Assembly: GCA_033439685.1 (NCBI GenBank)
Contig: JAUEDM010000006.1
Location: forward strand, 2,852,001 to 2,916,000
DNA length: 64,000 nucleotides
From: Apodospora peruviana
Taxonomy: Eukaryota; Ascomycota; Sordariomycetes; Sordariales; Lasiosphaeriaceae
Direction: 5' to 3'
Below are positions 11,211-21,960 of the stretch, piece by piece. The position numbers were made by a program, and so were the translations under genes. A model generated the notes under the pieces. It was given only the letters and a program-made list of their open reading frames with translations. It did no database searches and was not told the origin of the DNA. Position 1 is the first letter of the stretch. Each line of letters begins with the position of its first letter.

Positions 11211-14136
11211 ATGCCGCCGTCCGACGTCGGTCCCAACGGCACCAGCAGCACCAATACCAACACCAACATCCGGGTCTTTGTGCGCTGGCAGGATCAGGTC
11301 GTCTTCGCCGGCGAGGATGTTAAATGCACCATCACCTTCAAGAACGTCGCGCCTGTCCCCGGCAGCCATCAGTCCCCGGCCTCGACTTTGCCGCTGGGAT
11401 CCGGCCTGCTCTCGCCCAAGCCCCCGTCGTCGAGACAAGTCAGCGCCGAACGCCGCCATAAGACCAATGCTGCTGCTGCCGCCGGACTGGCCCCGCCGAC
11501 TTCCCGCGGCCACCGATCGACCCTCTCCCTGACCGTCCCGTCTGCGTCTGCATCTGCTGCCGCCTCCCGTTCCCGCTCCGGCTCGATACCCTGGTCGCCG
11601 ACGCCTCTCGACAGCTCGACGACCCACTCTGCGCGCAACGGCAACGGCAACGGACATAAGCGGTCCGTTTCGATTGTCTCGAATGGCTCGGTGCACACGG
11701 TGAGCGGCGGTGGGAACCAGAACAATATCTCGTCATCGTCCACTGCCAAGCCCCAGCGGCCGGCCAGGAGCCATGCGCGAGCGTCTAGTTTACAGATCGT
11801 GCCGAGGAGCTCACAGATAATTGGTCCACGTTCGGGTGAGTTGCTCCTTAGATTTGCATAGTTACTGGGTTTAGCTGACATCCGGACGCGCAGCTACGGT
11901 TCCGCAGAGACTCTACAACCCCCAGTCCTCTCCTCTTTTCCACGCCTCCTACCCCCCGGACAGGGCGACGTTCAACGACCGACCGTCCGGCGTGGCGACA
12001 GCACCTGATACGCCCCGGGTTGGGTTCTCGCGAGCATCTCCGACCTACCGATCAGACATGCTGTCGGGGTTCAAGTTCCCCATGACACAATCACCGTCGT
12101 CACCGGGAACAGGAGACAATTCTCCACTGGGATTAGGCGAGACCAGCCTGATGAGTCCGACGGGGTCTGTCGGTGAGACGACCAGCAGCCACGGCCACCT
12201 TCCCACGAGGCCTGCCAGAGGAGAGCCTGCCGTACCGACGATCAACGAGCACGGCGCAATGCTCTCCGCGCGGGTCCTCGCTACAACCAGCATAGGCGGC
12301 ACACCTAGGAGTAGCGGCGAGTTCTACTCGTTGAGCAACAACTCGTCGGAAACGCTGGCGTCCGAGTACGTGACTCAGCAACCCCTGCGGCAGCCGTCCG
12401 GAAGGTCCGCCGCCCACACTCGGCGGGCGTCGAATCTGTCGTCAAGTCTGAGCAGTCGAGTTTCCCCAGAGGCGCTGATGATGGGATACGCGCAAGTCCA
12501 GGGGTCGTTTACTCTCGACGGCTCCCTGGTTAACCTAGGGCCCTTTGAGCAGGTAAAGCGTAAGGCCGTAGTCGGTGGCCACGGGGGCGGCGTCATTGGT
12601 GTGGAAACGACCAAGCGAGATAGCGGCTTGCTCAGGGGGTTCGGATGGGGCAACATCACGAGCTCCATCGGTGAGCTGCTTGGCGGGAGCGAACTCAGCA
12701 CCATCAAGGAGATGCGCGGCATCGCGAGCTCCAAGTCGATACCCCTATTATCTACACCGCAGTCTATCCTCTTTGTCGATCTGCAGCTTGCGCCTGGCGA
12801 GAGCAAGTCGTTTGAGTACGCATTCAAGCTACCCAAGGGTCTACCGCCCACGCATCGCGGAAAAGCCATGAAGATATCGTACAGTTTGGTGATTGGGACG
12901 CAGCGGCCTGGCGGCGCACGAGAGCAGCAGGTCAAGTCGGTGGACATACCCTTCCGCGTGCTCGGGAGCGTTAATAATCATGGCGAGATACTGGGACACG
13001 ACCTGATGGCGCCGTATATTATACTGCGGGATCAGGCGCGGGTTCAGAGTCTCGATAAAGGCGGCCCTCACCAACGCCAACAGCTAAAGTCTACTCAGGT
13101 TTCGTTGTCCGACAAGAATTCGTTCTTCTCTTATGTCGACGAGCTTCTCACCAAACCCGAAGACGGGCCGCCCGCCGCCCTTCTTAGCCCAACCGCCACC
13201 CACCCTCCCTCCCGCCGGCAGTCCGTCTACTCTATATTAGAAGATCCCGCTGCGGGAGTTACCACAGCCAAAGAGGCCATCGACCTGGCCATCCTCCGCG
13301 CAAATCTCACGTCGGGCCGCCAGGCCGCCGCGGCCAACCGGTTTGAGATTGCTCGTAACGGCCGCCACGTCGGCGTGGTCATGCTCGCCCGGCCAGCGTA
13401 CAGACTGGGCGAGCAGATCACCATGGCGGTCGACTTTTCCGGTGCCGAGATTCCGTGTTATGCGGTGCACGCTGCGCTGGAGACGGCCGAGCGGGTGGAT
13501 TCGAGCCTGGCGCTCAGGTCGGAGGCGAGCGTGCACCGCGTCACGCGCAAGGTGGTTGTCGCCCAGAGCGAGGCGACGCTGTATTCGAGAAGGATCGTGT
13601 TCATGCCGACTATTCCGTCCAACGCGACGCCCGAGTTTGTCACCAGCGGGGTGTGTCTGGAGTGGAAGATTAGGTTGGAGTTTGTGGTGCCTGCGCATGT
13701 GGATGATGGTAGGTCATCACAGGCTGTGCAAAGGAGGAGGAGTAGTAGTGATAGTACTGTGCATCAGGATGATGACCGGAGTGAGGATGATGATGCTGGA
13801 GAGGAGCAGGGGTTACAACAACGGAAAAATGCCAGTGAGGAACCACAACACCACAGCCATAGGCAGAGTCAGAGGAGTGGCGATGATGACGATGGTGATG
13901 ATGGCGGGGGAAGTGATGATGATCACCGTGAGAGTCGGTCAGATTCGTCGCCCCCTCATCCGTTGCTCGAGGTGATATCCCGCGACGAGCGCGGCGGCCT
14001 GGTGATGGTAGCGCTCGAACATTTGCCCTGCGAGAGCTTTGAGGTGGCGGTGCCGCTGCGCGTGTACGGGGCCGTGTGTAACGGGCTGGAAAGGTTGGAG
14101 AGGGACGAGGCCATGGATGGAGGGTTGGCTGTATGA
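11211..14136 (+). CDS. RGP1: Rgp1, subunit of the Ric1-Rgp1 exchange factor for Ypt6/Rab6
   Basis: Two exons, join(11211..11835, 11894..14136), give 955 aa. The donor is GTGAGT and the acceptor CGCAG. The Rgp1 domain starts at residue 19 (VFVRWQDQVVFAGEDVKCTI). It is interrupted by a long Ser-rich disordered region (about 55-400) and resumes from about 420 with YAQVQGSFTLDGSLV, LQLAPGESKSFEYAFKLP, VGVVMLARPAYRLGEQI and SFEVAVPLRVYG. The family works with Ric1 at the trans-Golgi to activate Ypt6 in retrograde traffic. The fungal length, with large low-complexity insertions, is usual. An acidic, microsatellite-like segment (codons 13709-13942) lies just before the final beta strands and could be an in-frame optional intron. 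Confidence 0.88.
13729..13930 (+). repeat. GAT/ATG-rich low-complexity tract inside rgp1
   Basis: Imperfect trinucleotide runs (gatgat, agtagt, gaggatgat) encode Ser-, Asp- and Gln-rich sequence within the Rgp1 domain. The length is likely to vary among strains. Confidence 0.6.
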
Positions 14137-14772
14137 AGATGTTGAAACTTACCTTTGTAGTAATGCATTCGACTTAGCGAGGGCTTTTCTATACACATGT
14201 ACCTTACCTACCTACGTGGATGACTTGGGTTTGGTATATTTAAAAGCACGGAAGCGAAAACGAAGGCATATATATCAGCGTTCCGTTCTATTCAGAGACT
14301 TTCCGGGCATAACATATGACTATCTGGGTATAACATATCTATACGTATACTGGCCCTTTTCAACAAGTCTGTCCCATGGTTGCCAAACTCCTAGCATTGT
14401 TGTTTTTGATTCTCATCCCCGGCATCCCTGGCATATGCATAAGGTACGTAGATAGAAATCACAGATCTACCAGTCTGCTGCCGCATCGGTTTGATCTCTC
14501 TTAATATGCTACAAACAACTATAATTACATACGGGAGGAAAAGGGGAAGCGACAAGCTGTCTACCTAGATAGCGTGTATCTTCTCCCTTGATAGACATTG
14601 TGTATGACGGTCTTCCGTCTCTATCCTCATGACATATTTTCCTCTCCCCTTGCCGAGTCTATAAGAAAGGCGACCTGCCAGCCAACGGGTTCATGATGGG
14701 TTGCCTTTTTCTTTCAAATCCTTCCCAGAAAAAAGGTTACAAGGCCGGTCTAGACCTACCCCAGGCGAGCTC
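14137..14772. other. Convergent 3' flanks of rgp1 and MRPL40
   Basis: This is 636 bp between two stop codons. It is AT-rich, has TACCTACC-type motifs near 14204 and no coding-like frame. It probably holds both 3' UTRs. Confidence 0.5.
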
Positions 14773-15971
14773 TCATACCCTCGGCTGGTCCTCGGGTGCC
14801 GACGTCTCTGGAGGCGGTATTTCTGATGATAATTCCGAAGATTCACTCTTCGTCTCGACTATTGTCCCCCTCATCTCCATATTCCTAGCAATCACCTGGC
14901 CAATCTTCTCGAGCATCTCGGGCGTCAGCTCGGGCTGGCCGCGCGCCTTGCGCAGCTCGCGCTGCTTGATATTGAACTCCTGCACGGGCAACCTCATGGA
15001 TGCGACGCTCGTCTTCTTGGCCTTCTTCTCCGCCTCCTCGGCCTCCTTCTTGGCAATGTACTCGGGTGTGTGCCGGGTGCGGAACTTGCTGTACTGGTTG
15101 CGCAGCTCGTGAATCACTGTCTCGGGCATCGGCGGCCGCAGCAGCGTGGGCACAAACGTGCGCTCCTCGACGGCGATACGCAGCGTGTCGACCGGCCAGT
15201 CCTCGTGCTTGACCGGCTCCTCCTTGGGCCAGGGGATCGTGACGTTGGCGCCGGTGACGAGGCGGTCGTAGGTCACCTCCCGCGTCGGCCTGTCGTGGAT
15301 GATGTTGATCGGGCGGATCTCGCGGATTATAACGTCGCGTACCTTGCCCGTTTTGGCGTCCGGGAGCGGATGGATCAGGCGTACGGAGGAGATGGGTACA
15401 TTTGCTGTAACGACCTGGACAGATTCCTGCCCGGTATTCATGTAGTCCGGGACCGTGATGTTGGTCTGTTGGGTCAAAGTTAGAAAACTGGAAAGGCAAG
15501 TCGTCGCCTGAGTGAAGAGAGGCCTACCCTGATGTTACCGATCGTGACGGTCATGTACTTCTTGTCGAGAGATTCAATGACGCCAATCTTGTCCTTATAA
15601 GGACCGTCGATGACCACGACGCGGTCGCCCTGCCTTAGGCATATGCATTTCGTGCCGCCGCACCAGGCGGAGCGAGCCCGTCGCTCCTCGGGGGTAATGG
15701 GAGCGTGGACCATGGCGCGGCTGTGGGAAAGACTGCCCCATTTGTTTCCATAGGGGTCCTCGAGGAAATCGCGACGCGGAGCTAGAGGGCCCAGTTTCCA
15801 GTCTTCGGCTCGGTGGGCGCGGGCGGCTTTGAGGCTGTGGCTGGCCTCCTTATGCAAACTGCTGTCGAGGCGAGCTTTCTTGTTCTGGATCGACTTGCTG
15901 ACCGCTTGGCGCTTAATTCGACGTGCGACCTGGCCCTCGGCCATGCGCACTCGGCGCAGGATCTTGTCCAT
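14773..15971 (-). CDS. MRPL40: Mitochondrial large-subunit ribosomal protein uL24m
   Basis: Two exons, complement(14773..15465, 15528..15971), give 378 aa. Intron phase 0, donor GTAGGC, acceptor CAACAG. Residues 1-30 are basic (MDKILRRVRMAEGQVARRIK), as in a matrix targeting or rRNA-binding segment. A KOW motif is clear around residue 117 (GDRVVVIDGPYKDKIGVIES). The second exon has the conserved fungal extension with VRLIHPLPD and DVIIREIRPINIIHD, and ends in a Lys/Glu helix and an acidic tail. uL24 family proteins bind 23S-type rRNA early in large-subunit assembly. The length fits the fungal mitochondrial form, which is far longer than bacterial L24. Confidence 0.9.
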
Positions 15972-17399
15972 TGTAAGAAGGTATTGTTGCCAGTGGAGGA
16001 GGTGGAATTGGACCTTCCCACACCTTGCTCGCCCTTGGTGGTTTCGTCTGTTGCGCTGGCGCCGCGAAAAAGATGAGGTGCCAATCAGACGAACCGATTT
16101 CCGGGGAGGTGGTTATTGACAGCTGTTGGAGCTGCTCCGGCACCTGGCGCGCCTGACCGACTTAAACACGGGCTGTCGTCCGAGTTCTCGCCCCCAATCC
16201 ACCTGCACCTGCACGCTTTCACCATCACTTCCAACATCAAGTCGGAAACAATGATCAGTGGAGATGTTCCCGGACAATTCGAACGAGTTGCTGGCGAACA
16301 CGATGTACTTTGTTTCGCCTGACAGTGACAGGTTCCAATGCATCTACGTGCCGGTAGTGTAAATAAATGCACAATCTGCAAGAGCTGTACATAAGAGCTG
16401 GACGCCTATCAGTGGGCTCGTGACCTCGTGATTCTGGCTGCAGATTGCTGATTGCTGATTGCAGATTTGCTGTCGACCTGGACCTACGGATTGGATTTGA
16501 GGCTGATAGCATGTACCTTTGTAGCGTTTCTGTGGACAAAGGAGCGGCGGTTATCCCCGTTGCATCTTGCGGCTCTCTCGTTGCCGGTGCTGTGTGCAGT
16601 CGCCAGTCACTGCAGTGGTTCTTGGTTGCTGCTGCTGCCTTGCGCGCGCACCCGAGGAAAGTCCTACACTCTTCTCCGTCCTAGGACTCTGGGTTCGGTG
16701 CCCACCCGAAAAGCGACCTGAGAGAGACATCAGCGCGAGACCGTGTCAGCCAGCCAGCAGCAACAAAGATGTCCGACAATGGCGTCACTGCGTCAGAGAT
16801 GCTGACGTTGACGACCGACGCAACGATTTTAAGTGATTCTCTCTCCTTCCCGCGCCGCAACGGTGACTTCTTCAGTTTCCGTCTGCGGTGGCTTGTTTGC
16901 TGGCCTGGAACTGGTCTACCTACAGTGCAAATAAATACCCACTGGCGGTCTGTTACTCTTATAGCTGTCCAGCAACGCATGCATCCCATCCTACTCCCGA
17001 TGTGCTGGAAGGGAAGCATGGGCAACAGCACCGACGATTCCTGCCAAATGACGCATGCTGCCATGGAATCAATCACCGTCGAGGTTGTTCTGGACGCGAG
17101 CTCGCCCAGTGACTCGTCTTGTGTACTGCCGCCTGTTATCGCCGCCCACTTCCTCGCGTTGTCAGATGGCTGAAAGAGATATGGTATCCCTAGCTCGGCG
17201 TAGGTTACGGCGGCTTAATGGGCCTCCACTACGCTGTACAAATCACAGGTAATTCGATATAGCTTTCAGTGTAACGAGTCGTGTGCATAGGGGTGTCCCT
17301 CGTGCACTTACTTCATGTCATCTTTTGATCCGATCTTTGGAATAAAATCAGCAGGCGGTCTTTACGGACATGGAAGCAACTGCCTTCAGTTTCCATGTT
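15972..17399. other. Intergenic region upstream of MRPL40 and rho1
   Basis: Apart from a doubtful small ORF at 16769-17173 (listed separately), I see no gene here. A short tandem of gattgct units lies at 16443-16468. Confidence 0.5.
16769..17173 (+). CDS. Doubtful small ORF, 134 aa
   Basis: The ORF begins with an ATG in fair context (acaaagATG), has no intron, and many codons end in G or C. The product shows no recognisable domain, signal peptide or repeat. It lies 863 bp upstream of rho1 on the same strand and could be an orphan gene, part of a transcript leader or chance. I do not assign a function. Confidence 0.2.
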   Translation: MSDNGVTASEMLTLTTDATILSDSLSFPRRNGDFFSFRLRWLVCWPGTGLPTVQINTHWRSVTLIAVQQRMHPILLPMCWKGSMGNSTDDSCQMTHAAMESITVEVVLDASSPSDSSCVLPPVIAAHFLALSDG

Positions 17400-18035
17400 G
17401 GAGGCCGCTACGGCGTTACCCGTACCTTCTTCTCTAGGGACCTTCCACTTGGCTGTTGACCAGTCCCAGCCTGCTGTCCACTCACGGCGCTCCAGTCACC
17501 CGCCCACCGCCCTCCGCCCAGGCCCAGCCAGTCAGGCCCAAGCCACCTCGCAGAGCCACCAGTCGTCGTCGAGCCAGTGGAAGGTGGTCCACCAACCCTC
17601 ACAGTAGTCTCCCCCGGTCTCCCCCCAACGCATTGCACCCGTACCCTCCACAGTGCCTCCTTACCATTATTGCCCTGTCTCGCCAGTCTCTAGTCTCCGG
17701 TTTCCAGTCACCAGTCCTCTGTCGTCAATTCAGCGAGCCGGCCTGACTGACTTCCACCTTCTTCCACCATTCATCAACCAAACCATCCACCACCCTCCAA
17801 CCTACTCCAGGTTATCTCTCCATCTCTTTTCCTCAACTGACGTGCGGTTGCCGCCTTTGCCACATTCCCGACATCCACCTTCGTCAACGCCTGCATTGAA
17901 CGTGCATCGCAACGCAAATCTCGACCGCCGTGTGTCTTTGTCTTCAAAACACTCTGCACGCCGACCCCGAGCCTGCCTCCGACCGTCCACCTCCCGTATC
18001 TCCAACAAGCTCACCCATTCGGGCCTCTAGCGACA
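17400..18035 (+). promoter_or_regulatory. Pyrimidine-rich leader and promoter of rho1
   Basis: The plus strand is strongly C/T-rich (runs such as ctccatctcttttcctc near 17818) up to the rho1 ATG, as is typical of long 5' leaders of highly expressed fungal genes. ORFs on this strand are low-complexity Pro/Ser translations and not genes. The transcription start cannot be placed. Confidence 0.5.
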
Positions 18036-19148
18036 ATGTCTGCTGAACTTCGCCGAAAGTTGGTCATCGTCGGTGACGGTGCCTGCGGAAAGACCTGCTT
18101 GTTGATGTACGTGCCTGTGCCTCATTTCAATCGCCAGCCACCAAATCCTATCACGGTCGCCGTGCTAACTATCTTTTAGTGTTTTCTCCAAGGGAACCTT
18201 CCCCGAGGTAAGTTTCTAGCATCTCGAGCCGCGACCGACTCTTCCCACGTTCCGACAACCGCTCTCCCCTACCATCTCAACACTTGACAGGATGCTTATC
18301 CAAACTTGGCCGTTCATTCTCCGACGCCCACCGCCCGGCGTTCCGATAGCCGGGTTGGCTAGTCCAGGGGAAGGTCAAGGGGAAAAAAGAGCCCAAATGC
18401 AACACCCTAGCCACGTCATCAGCATGAGGACTATCTGCCTCGTCAACAATGCTAACTCGATTTTCAGGTTTATGTCCCTACCGTCTTTGAGAATTACGTT
18501 GCCGATGTCGAGGTCGATGGCAAGCACGTCGAGCTGGCACTATGGGATACGGCCGGCCAAGAGGATTACGACCGTCTCCGGCCCCTGTCTTACCCCGACT
18601 CCCACGTCGTCCTGATCTGCTTCGCCATTGACTCGCCCGATTCCCTCGACAACATTCAGGAGAAGGTGAGCGTCCTTGTTCCTCGCATCCAGCTGCGCGC
18701 ATGAGCTCAGATTTGCTAACTGTAAACAGTGGTACGCTGAGGTGCTCCACTTCTGTCGTGATGTGCCCATTCTCCTAGTCGGTTGCAAGAAGGATCTCCG
18801 CTACGACAACAAGGTCAAGGAGGAGCTTGCCAAGACCAGCCAGTCGCCCGTCAGCCCCGAGCAGGTAAGTCGTCGCCAGACCACGCATGGCCACGGCTGC
18901 ACGTGATCAATATTCTCTACCTGTCCATTCAACCAACGGACGGGTATCTCTTGGGAAATAGACGCTGATAATTGTGCGAATTGTAGGGTGAAATCGTCGC
19001 GAAGAAGATCCAGGCGTTCAAGTATCTTGAGTGCTCGGCCAAGACCAATGAGGGTGTCCGTGAGGTGTTTGAGAACGCGACACGTGCTGCTCTGCTCAAG
19101 AAGACAAAGAACAAATCGCGTGGCTGCAGATCGTCCGTTCCCTCGTAA
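18036..19148 (+). CDS. rho1: Rho1-type small GTPase, apparently without a CaaX box
   Basis: Five exons, join(18036..18106, 18180..18207, 18468..18665, 18730..18864, 18987..19148), give 197 aa. P-loop GDGACGKT, switch I YVPTVFENY, switch II WDTAGQEDYDRLRPLSYPDS, base-binding GCKKDL and ECSAKTNEGV are all intact, so GTP binding is expected. Rho1 is membrane-anchored, activates beta-1,3-glucan synthase and protein kinase C, and drives cell wall growth. The C-terminus keeps the basic stretch KKTKNKSR and a cysteine, but then reads Arg-Ser-Ser-Val-Pro-Ser-stop. The Cys-aliphatic-aliphatic-X end needed for prenylation is missing. No normal downstream splice that I could find restores it. Intron 3 (260 nt) also has an earlier, out-of-frame acceptor near 18290. 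A sequence error at the 3' end is possible. Confidence 0.9.
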
Positions 19149-20648
19149 ACGAGGAATTGAACTGACTCTGGAGAACCGTCCGGCTCCTCCGACTGTCCGT
19201 CAAACGTTGGTTCGAATCAAGCCTCGTGTAACATGCAACTCCTGCGACCCGCCACCGCCGTGCGTGCTTTTCCCCGTATCGACATTATCTCGTCCGTTCG
19301 CCGAAGGACATCATACCAGATGAAGACTGTGAAGAGATGCGGGGGCAAGGGGAGACAAACGAAGGCAAGGGAAGTTGGGATGAAGAAGGGAGTATGAAAG
19401 AAAGGAAAGGAGGAGAGTATGCAAACTGAACCACGCATACCTCAACAATTATCTCGTTTGGGTTGGCTGCTTGGTGGATGGGGGAATCCTTTGAAACTGC
19501 CACTATCAGTCCGTCTGTGTGTATCGTTTCGTCAGCACCCTTTTGCGAAGGGAGTGACGGGGGCGATACTTTGTCATATTACATTTTATTACATTTCTCG
19601 GTCTCGCACACATCGTTTTATTTCTCTTTTTCTCCTATTTAATCTTTCAAGGTCGTTGTCGCTACTGTTGCTGTTTGTCACCAATGTTGCTGCTGCTCGT
19701 TCGTCGTTTGGTAGGACCGGCGTGTCGCTAGTCTATTGCTTCCATACTACCTTACCTCATTGACAATCTCGTTGGTCTCTCCGTCTGGTTGTGCCACGAT
19801 GCTCCTTCTCGCTCCTGTCCTGTCTTTATGTAGATACCTACGGTAGGTAAAGATGTATGGTGTCTTTTAAGGTTGTCTATCAAGATCCGTCTAATGATGG
19901 GTACCTACCTTGGAGATAGGCAAAATACATTGACCGCGCATTAGCCAAATTTATATCTATCTACCTAAGCGACAACACGTCCAGCATACATCCCCCGATC
20001 ACAAATCCCCCTTTTCCGGGGGAGAGAGAGAAGTCCAGTCCACCAACCCAACAAGCAACCAATCCTCGCAATGTATTACCATATCAACCCCGTCTTGCAC
20101 GTGTCGGTAGATAGAGGCATTTGCACTTCTTCCTCCCAGCTCTCCCGGAGTACCATAACTGGGCTAACAGTTTCGTGAGTTAGCACGCTTTGCGCCCCAG
20201 TAAACAACCCATCAAAGTAAGTTGACCGTTCGTTAACGTCGATAAAGCCCGCCTGGAAAGGGAAAAGCAGCGTGTTTGGTTAAGAACGAGATGCATATGT
20301 AAAAGTAGGTACCTAGTTTCGAGGTCAGTTTGTACATTCGAATATAATATCTACTTAGACAGGCGTAGCTCCTTGTCTGCACGGCGGGAGGGTGACCTCG
20401 ACCTTTCTGTACCGTATGATCTCGGCATGAATAGATGGACCGGCTGCTGGCACATGTTTCAAGACGTACGCTGTATAGGTTCGTCAGGAGGTTAATCTCA
20501 TTTGATACCAAAATCATGAATATACAAGACAGCAACGACATGGTCTTGATATGGTTTGTTGTCTACGACGACGGAAGGAAGTCTACACTCAGGTTCAGAT
20601 TCACCCGAAGTTATATGTACACAGACTGCCGAGACAAAAAGGGATGAA
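19149..20648. other. Intergenic, rho1 3' flank
   Basis: This is 1.5 kb with T-rich stretches and TACCTA/TAGGTA motifs (around 19833, 19903 and 20307). No frame has coding character. The left part is presumably the rho1 3' UTR. Confidence 0.5.
20636..20640 (-). terminator. Pol III terminator of tRNA-iMet
   Basis: Five A on the plus strand (TTTTT in the transcript) begin 8 nt past the discriminator base. Confidence 0.75.
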
Positions 20649-20720
20649 TAGCTGCGACTCGTTTCGATCGAGTGACCTCCGGGTTATGAGCCCGGCGCGC
20701 TTCCGCTGCGCCACGCAGCT
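20649..20720 (-). tRNA. Initiator tRNA-Met (CAT)
   Basis: A full cloverleaf is seen: acceptor AGCTGCG/CGCAGCT, D arm GCGC/GCGC, anticodon arm CCGGG-CTCATAA-CCCGG, T arm ACTCG-ATCGAAA-CGAGT, discriminator A. Three marks make it the initiator and not the elongator: an A1-U72 first pair, three G-C pairs flanking the CTCATAA loop, and A in place of T at position 54 of the T loop (ATCGAAA). There is no intron. Confidence 0.95.
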
Positions 20721-20885
20721 TGTCTTGTGATGTTGATGTCCTGGTAGGAGTAAGGGATTTGTTTAATACCATCCCTTGACCCCTGCATTTTCAGTTGTGT
20801 GGACGTGGATGTGGATGCTGTACCCACCAGCCAGCGGTATTGTTATACCCTTCTACAACCCGTAATCCCCAACACGACAATACAT

Positions 20886-20967
20886 GGCGTGGTGGCAGAG
20901 TGGTCTAATGCGCATGACTCGAAATCATGTCTCTTCGGAGGCGTCTGTTCAAATCAGGCCCACGTCG
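20886..20967 (+). tRNA. tRNA-Ser (CGA)
   Basis: 82 nt. Acceptor GGCGTGG pairs with CCACGTC (one G-T pair). Anticodon arm CATGA-CTCGAAA-TCATG reads UCG codons. A long variable arm and discriminator G are hallmarks of tRNA-Ser. T arm GTCTG-TTCAAAT-CAGGC. No intron. It is head-to-head with the initiator tRNA gene, 165 bp away. Confidence 0.95.
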
Positions 20968-20990
20968 TCGATTTCATATATCACCAGCAT

Positions 20991-21025
20991 CACCCTTAAA
21001 AGGGTGGTGGGTGGTTTCTCTTTTT
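20991..21025 (+). terminator. Hairpin and T-run after tRNA-Ser
   Basis: A 7-bp inverted repeat (CACCCTT/AAGGGTG at 20991-21006) is followed by TTTTT at 21021-21025, the first run of four or more T after the tRNA. It probably ends Pol III transcription. Confidence 0.5.
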
Positions 21026-21467
21026 AATCTCTCCACGTTTGGTACGCGGCGAATATTTTTGCTTTGAGGTTCGTTGGTAGTCTGTTGTCGATATATGTTC
21101 TCTCGTATACCTACCTACATCAGGTAGGTAGGTGGTGGGTGTTTGCATGTGTTTGTGGCTCTCTTGCTTGGTTGCATTTTTCCAAGAGGGGAAATAGAAT
21201 GGACTTGATTAAGGCCTCTTGAGTCACTCAGCATAGGAAAAACAAGGGGTTTCACGCTCATCGCCATGTAGGTTGGGTAGTTAGGTGGTTGGATGCATCA
21301 TGAATTCGAGAAACTGGCGAACTATCTCCCGCTTTGCCCAAAACTGAGTATCAAAACAGACGACTTCACAAATGCAGGTCAAATCAACAGGAACTGGTCA
21401 AAGAAGAAACCCCTTCCCACTCCCCTTGCCGTCGTTTGCCGTCGTTGGCGTATATGGTTGCTCGGCC
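21026..21467. other. Intergenic
   Basis: No gene is seen. A small inverted repeat of TACCTACC/AGGTAGGT lies at 21111-21135. The right end would be the 3' UTR of the metallothionein-like gene. Confidence 0.5.
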
Positions 21468-21748
21468 TTAGTTAGGGCAAGACTGTATTTTGGAACGATA
21501 TATGTTAGTTTATAAGGACTCGGCCAACCAACGGAAATAACTCGTGGTGATGGTAAGACATATTTGTGAAAGAGGCGGAAAGGTGAGGCAGATAGGCTAC
21601 AGCTCATGAACAGTTTTCGAGGGAAAAGGTGAAAGGTTGTATCCCTATGTTAAAAGTGAGGATTTGCACTTACAGCTCCGCAAGAACCACAGCTCTTAGC
21701 TGAGCCGTCTGAGGCGACTCCGCACTTGGGGCAGCTGGATCCGTGCAT
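21468..21748 (-). CDS. Metallothionein-like Cys-rich miniprotein, 29 aa
   Basis: Two exons, complement(21468..21482, 21674..21748). The donor is GTAAGT at 21673. The acceptor ATACAG ends at 21483, with a perfect ACTAAC branch site about 20 nt before it; the intron is 191 nt, phase 0. The 29-residue product has five cysteines (6, 9, 20, 23, 27) in CxxC...CxxCxxxC order, no aromatic residues and many Ser/Gly/Lys, as in small fungal metallothioneins that bind copper or zinc. Without splicing the frame runs seven codons into the intron (stop at 21650) and the last cysteine is lost. A TATA-like element and a C/T-rich leader lie upstream, with a likely leader intron (21777-21837). A short zinc-ribbon-like peptide is the alternative. 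Confidence 0.55.
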
Positions 21749-21952
21749 GTTTGCTTTCTGTTTCGTCTCCTTTTTCCTGCCTGTTATTCAGTCAGTTATC
21801 TCTGAGATATCCCAGGACAAGAGAAAATATAACATACTCTCGGTATGGTTCGTGTAGATTTGGTATCGATGTGATGCTTGGGATGGGAAGGCGGACGAAG
21901 GAGATCAAGAGAAGAAAAAAGGGGAAAAGAAGAGGGGAAAGAAGCGGGGTTG

Positions 21953-21960
21953 ATATATAT
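21953..21960 (-). promoter_or_regulatory. TATA-like element of the metallothionein-like gene
   Basis: ATATATAT, just upstream of a long C/T-rich stretch on the minus strand (21952 down to about 21890) and about 205 bp before the ATG. It looks like a TATA plus pyrimidine-initiator promoter of a highly expressed gene. Confidence 0.45.
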
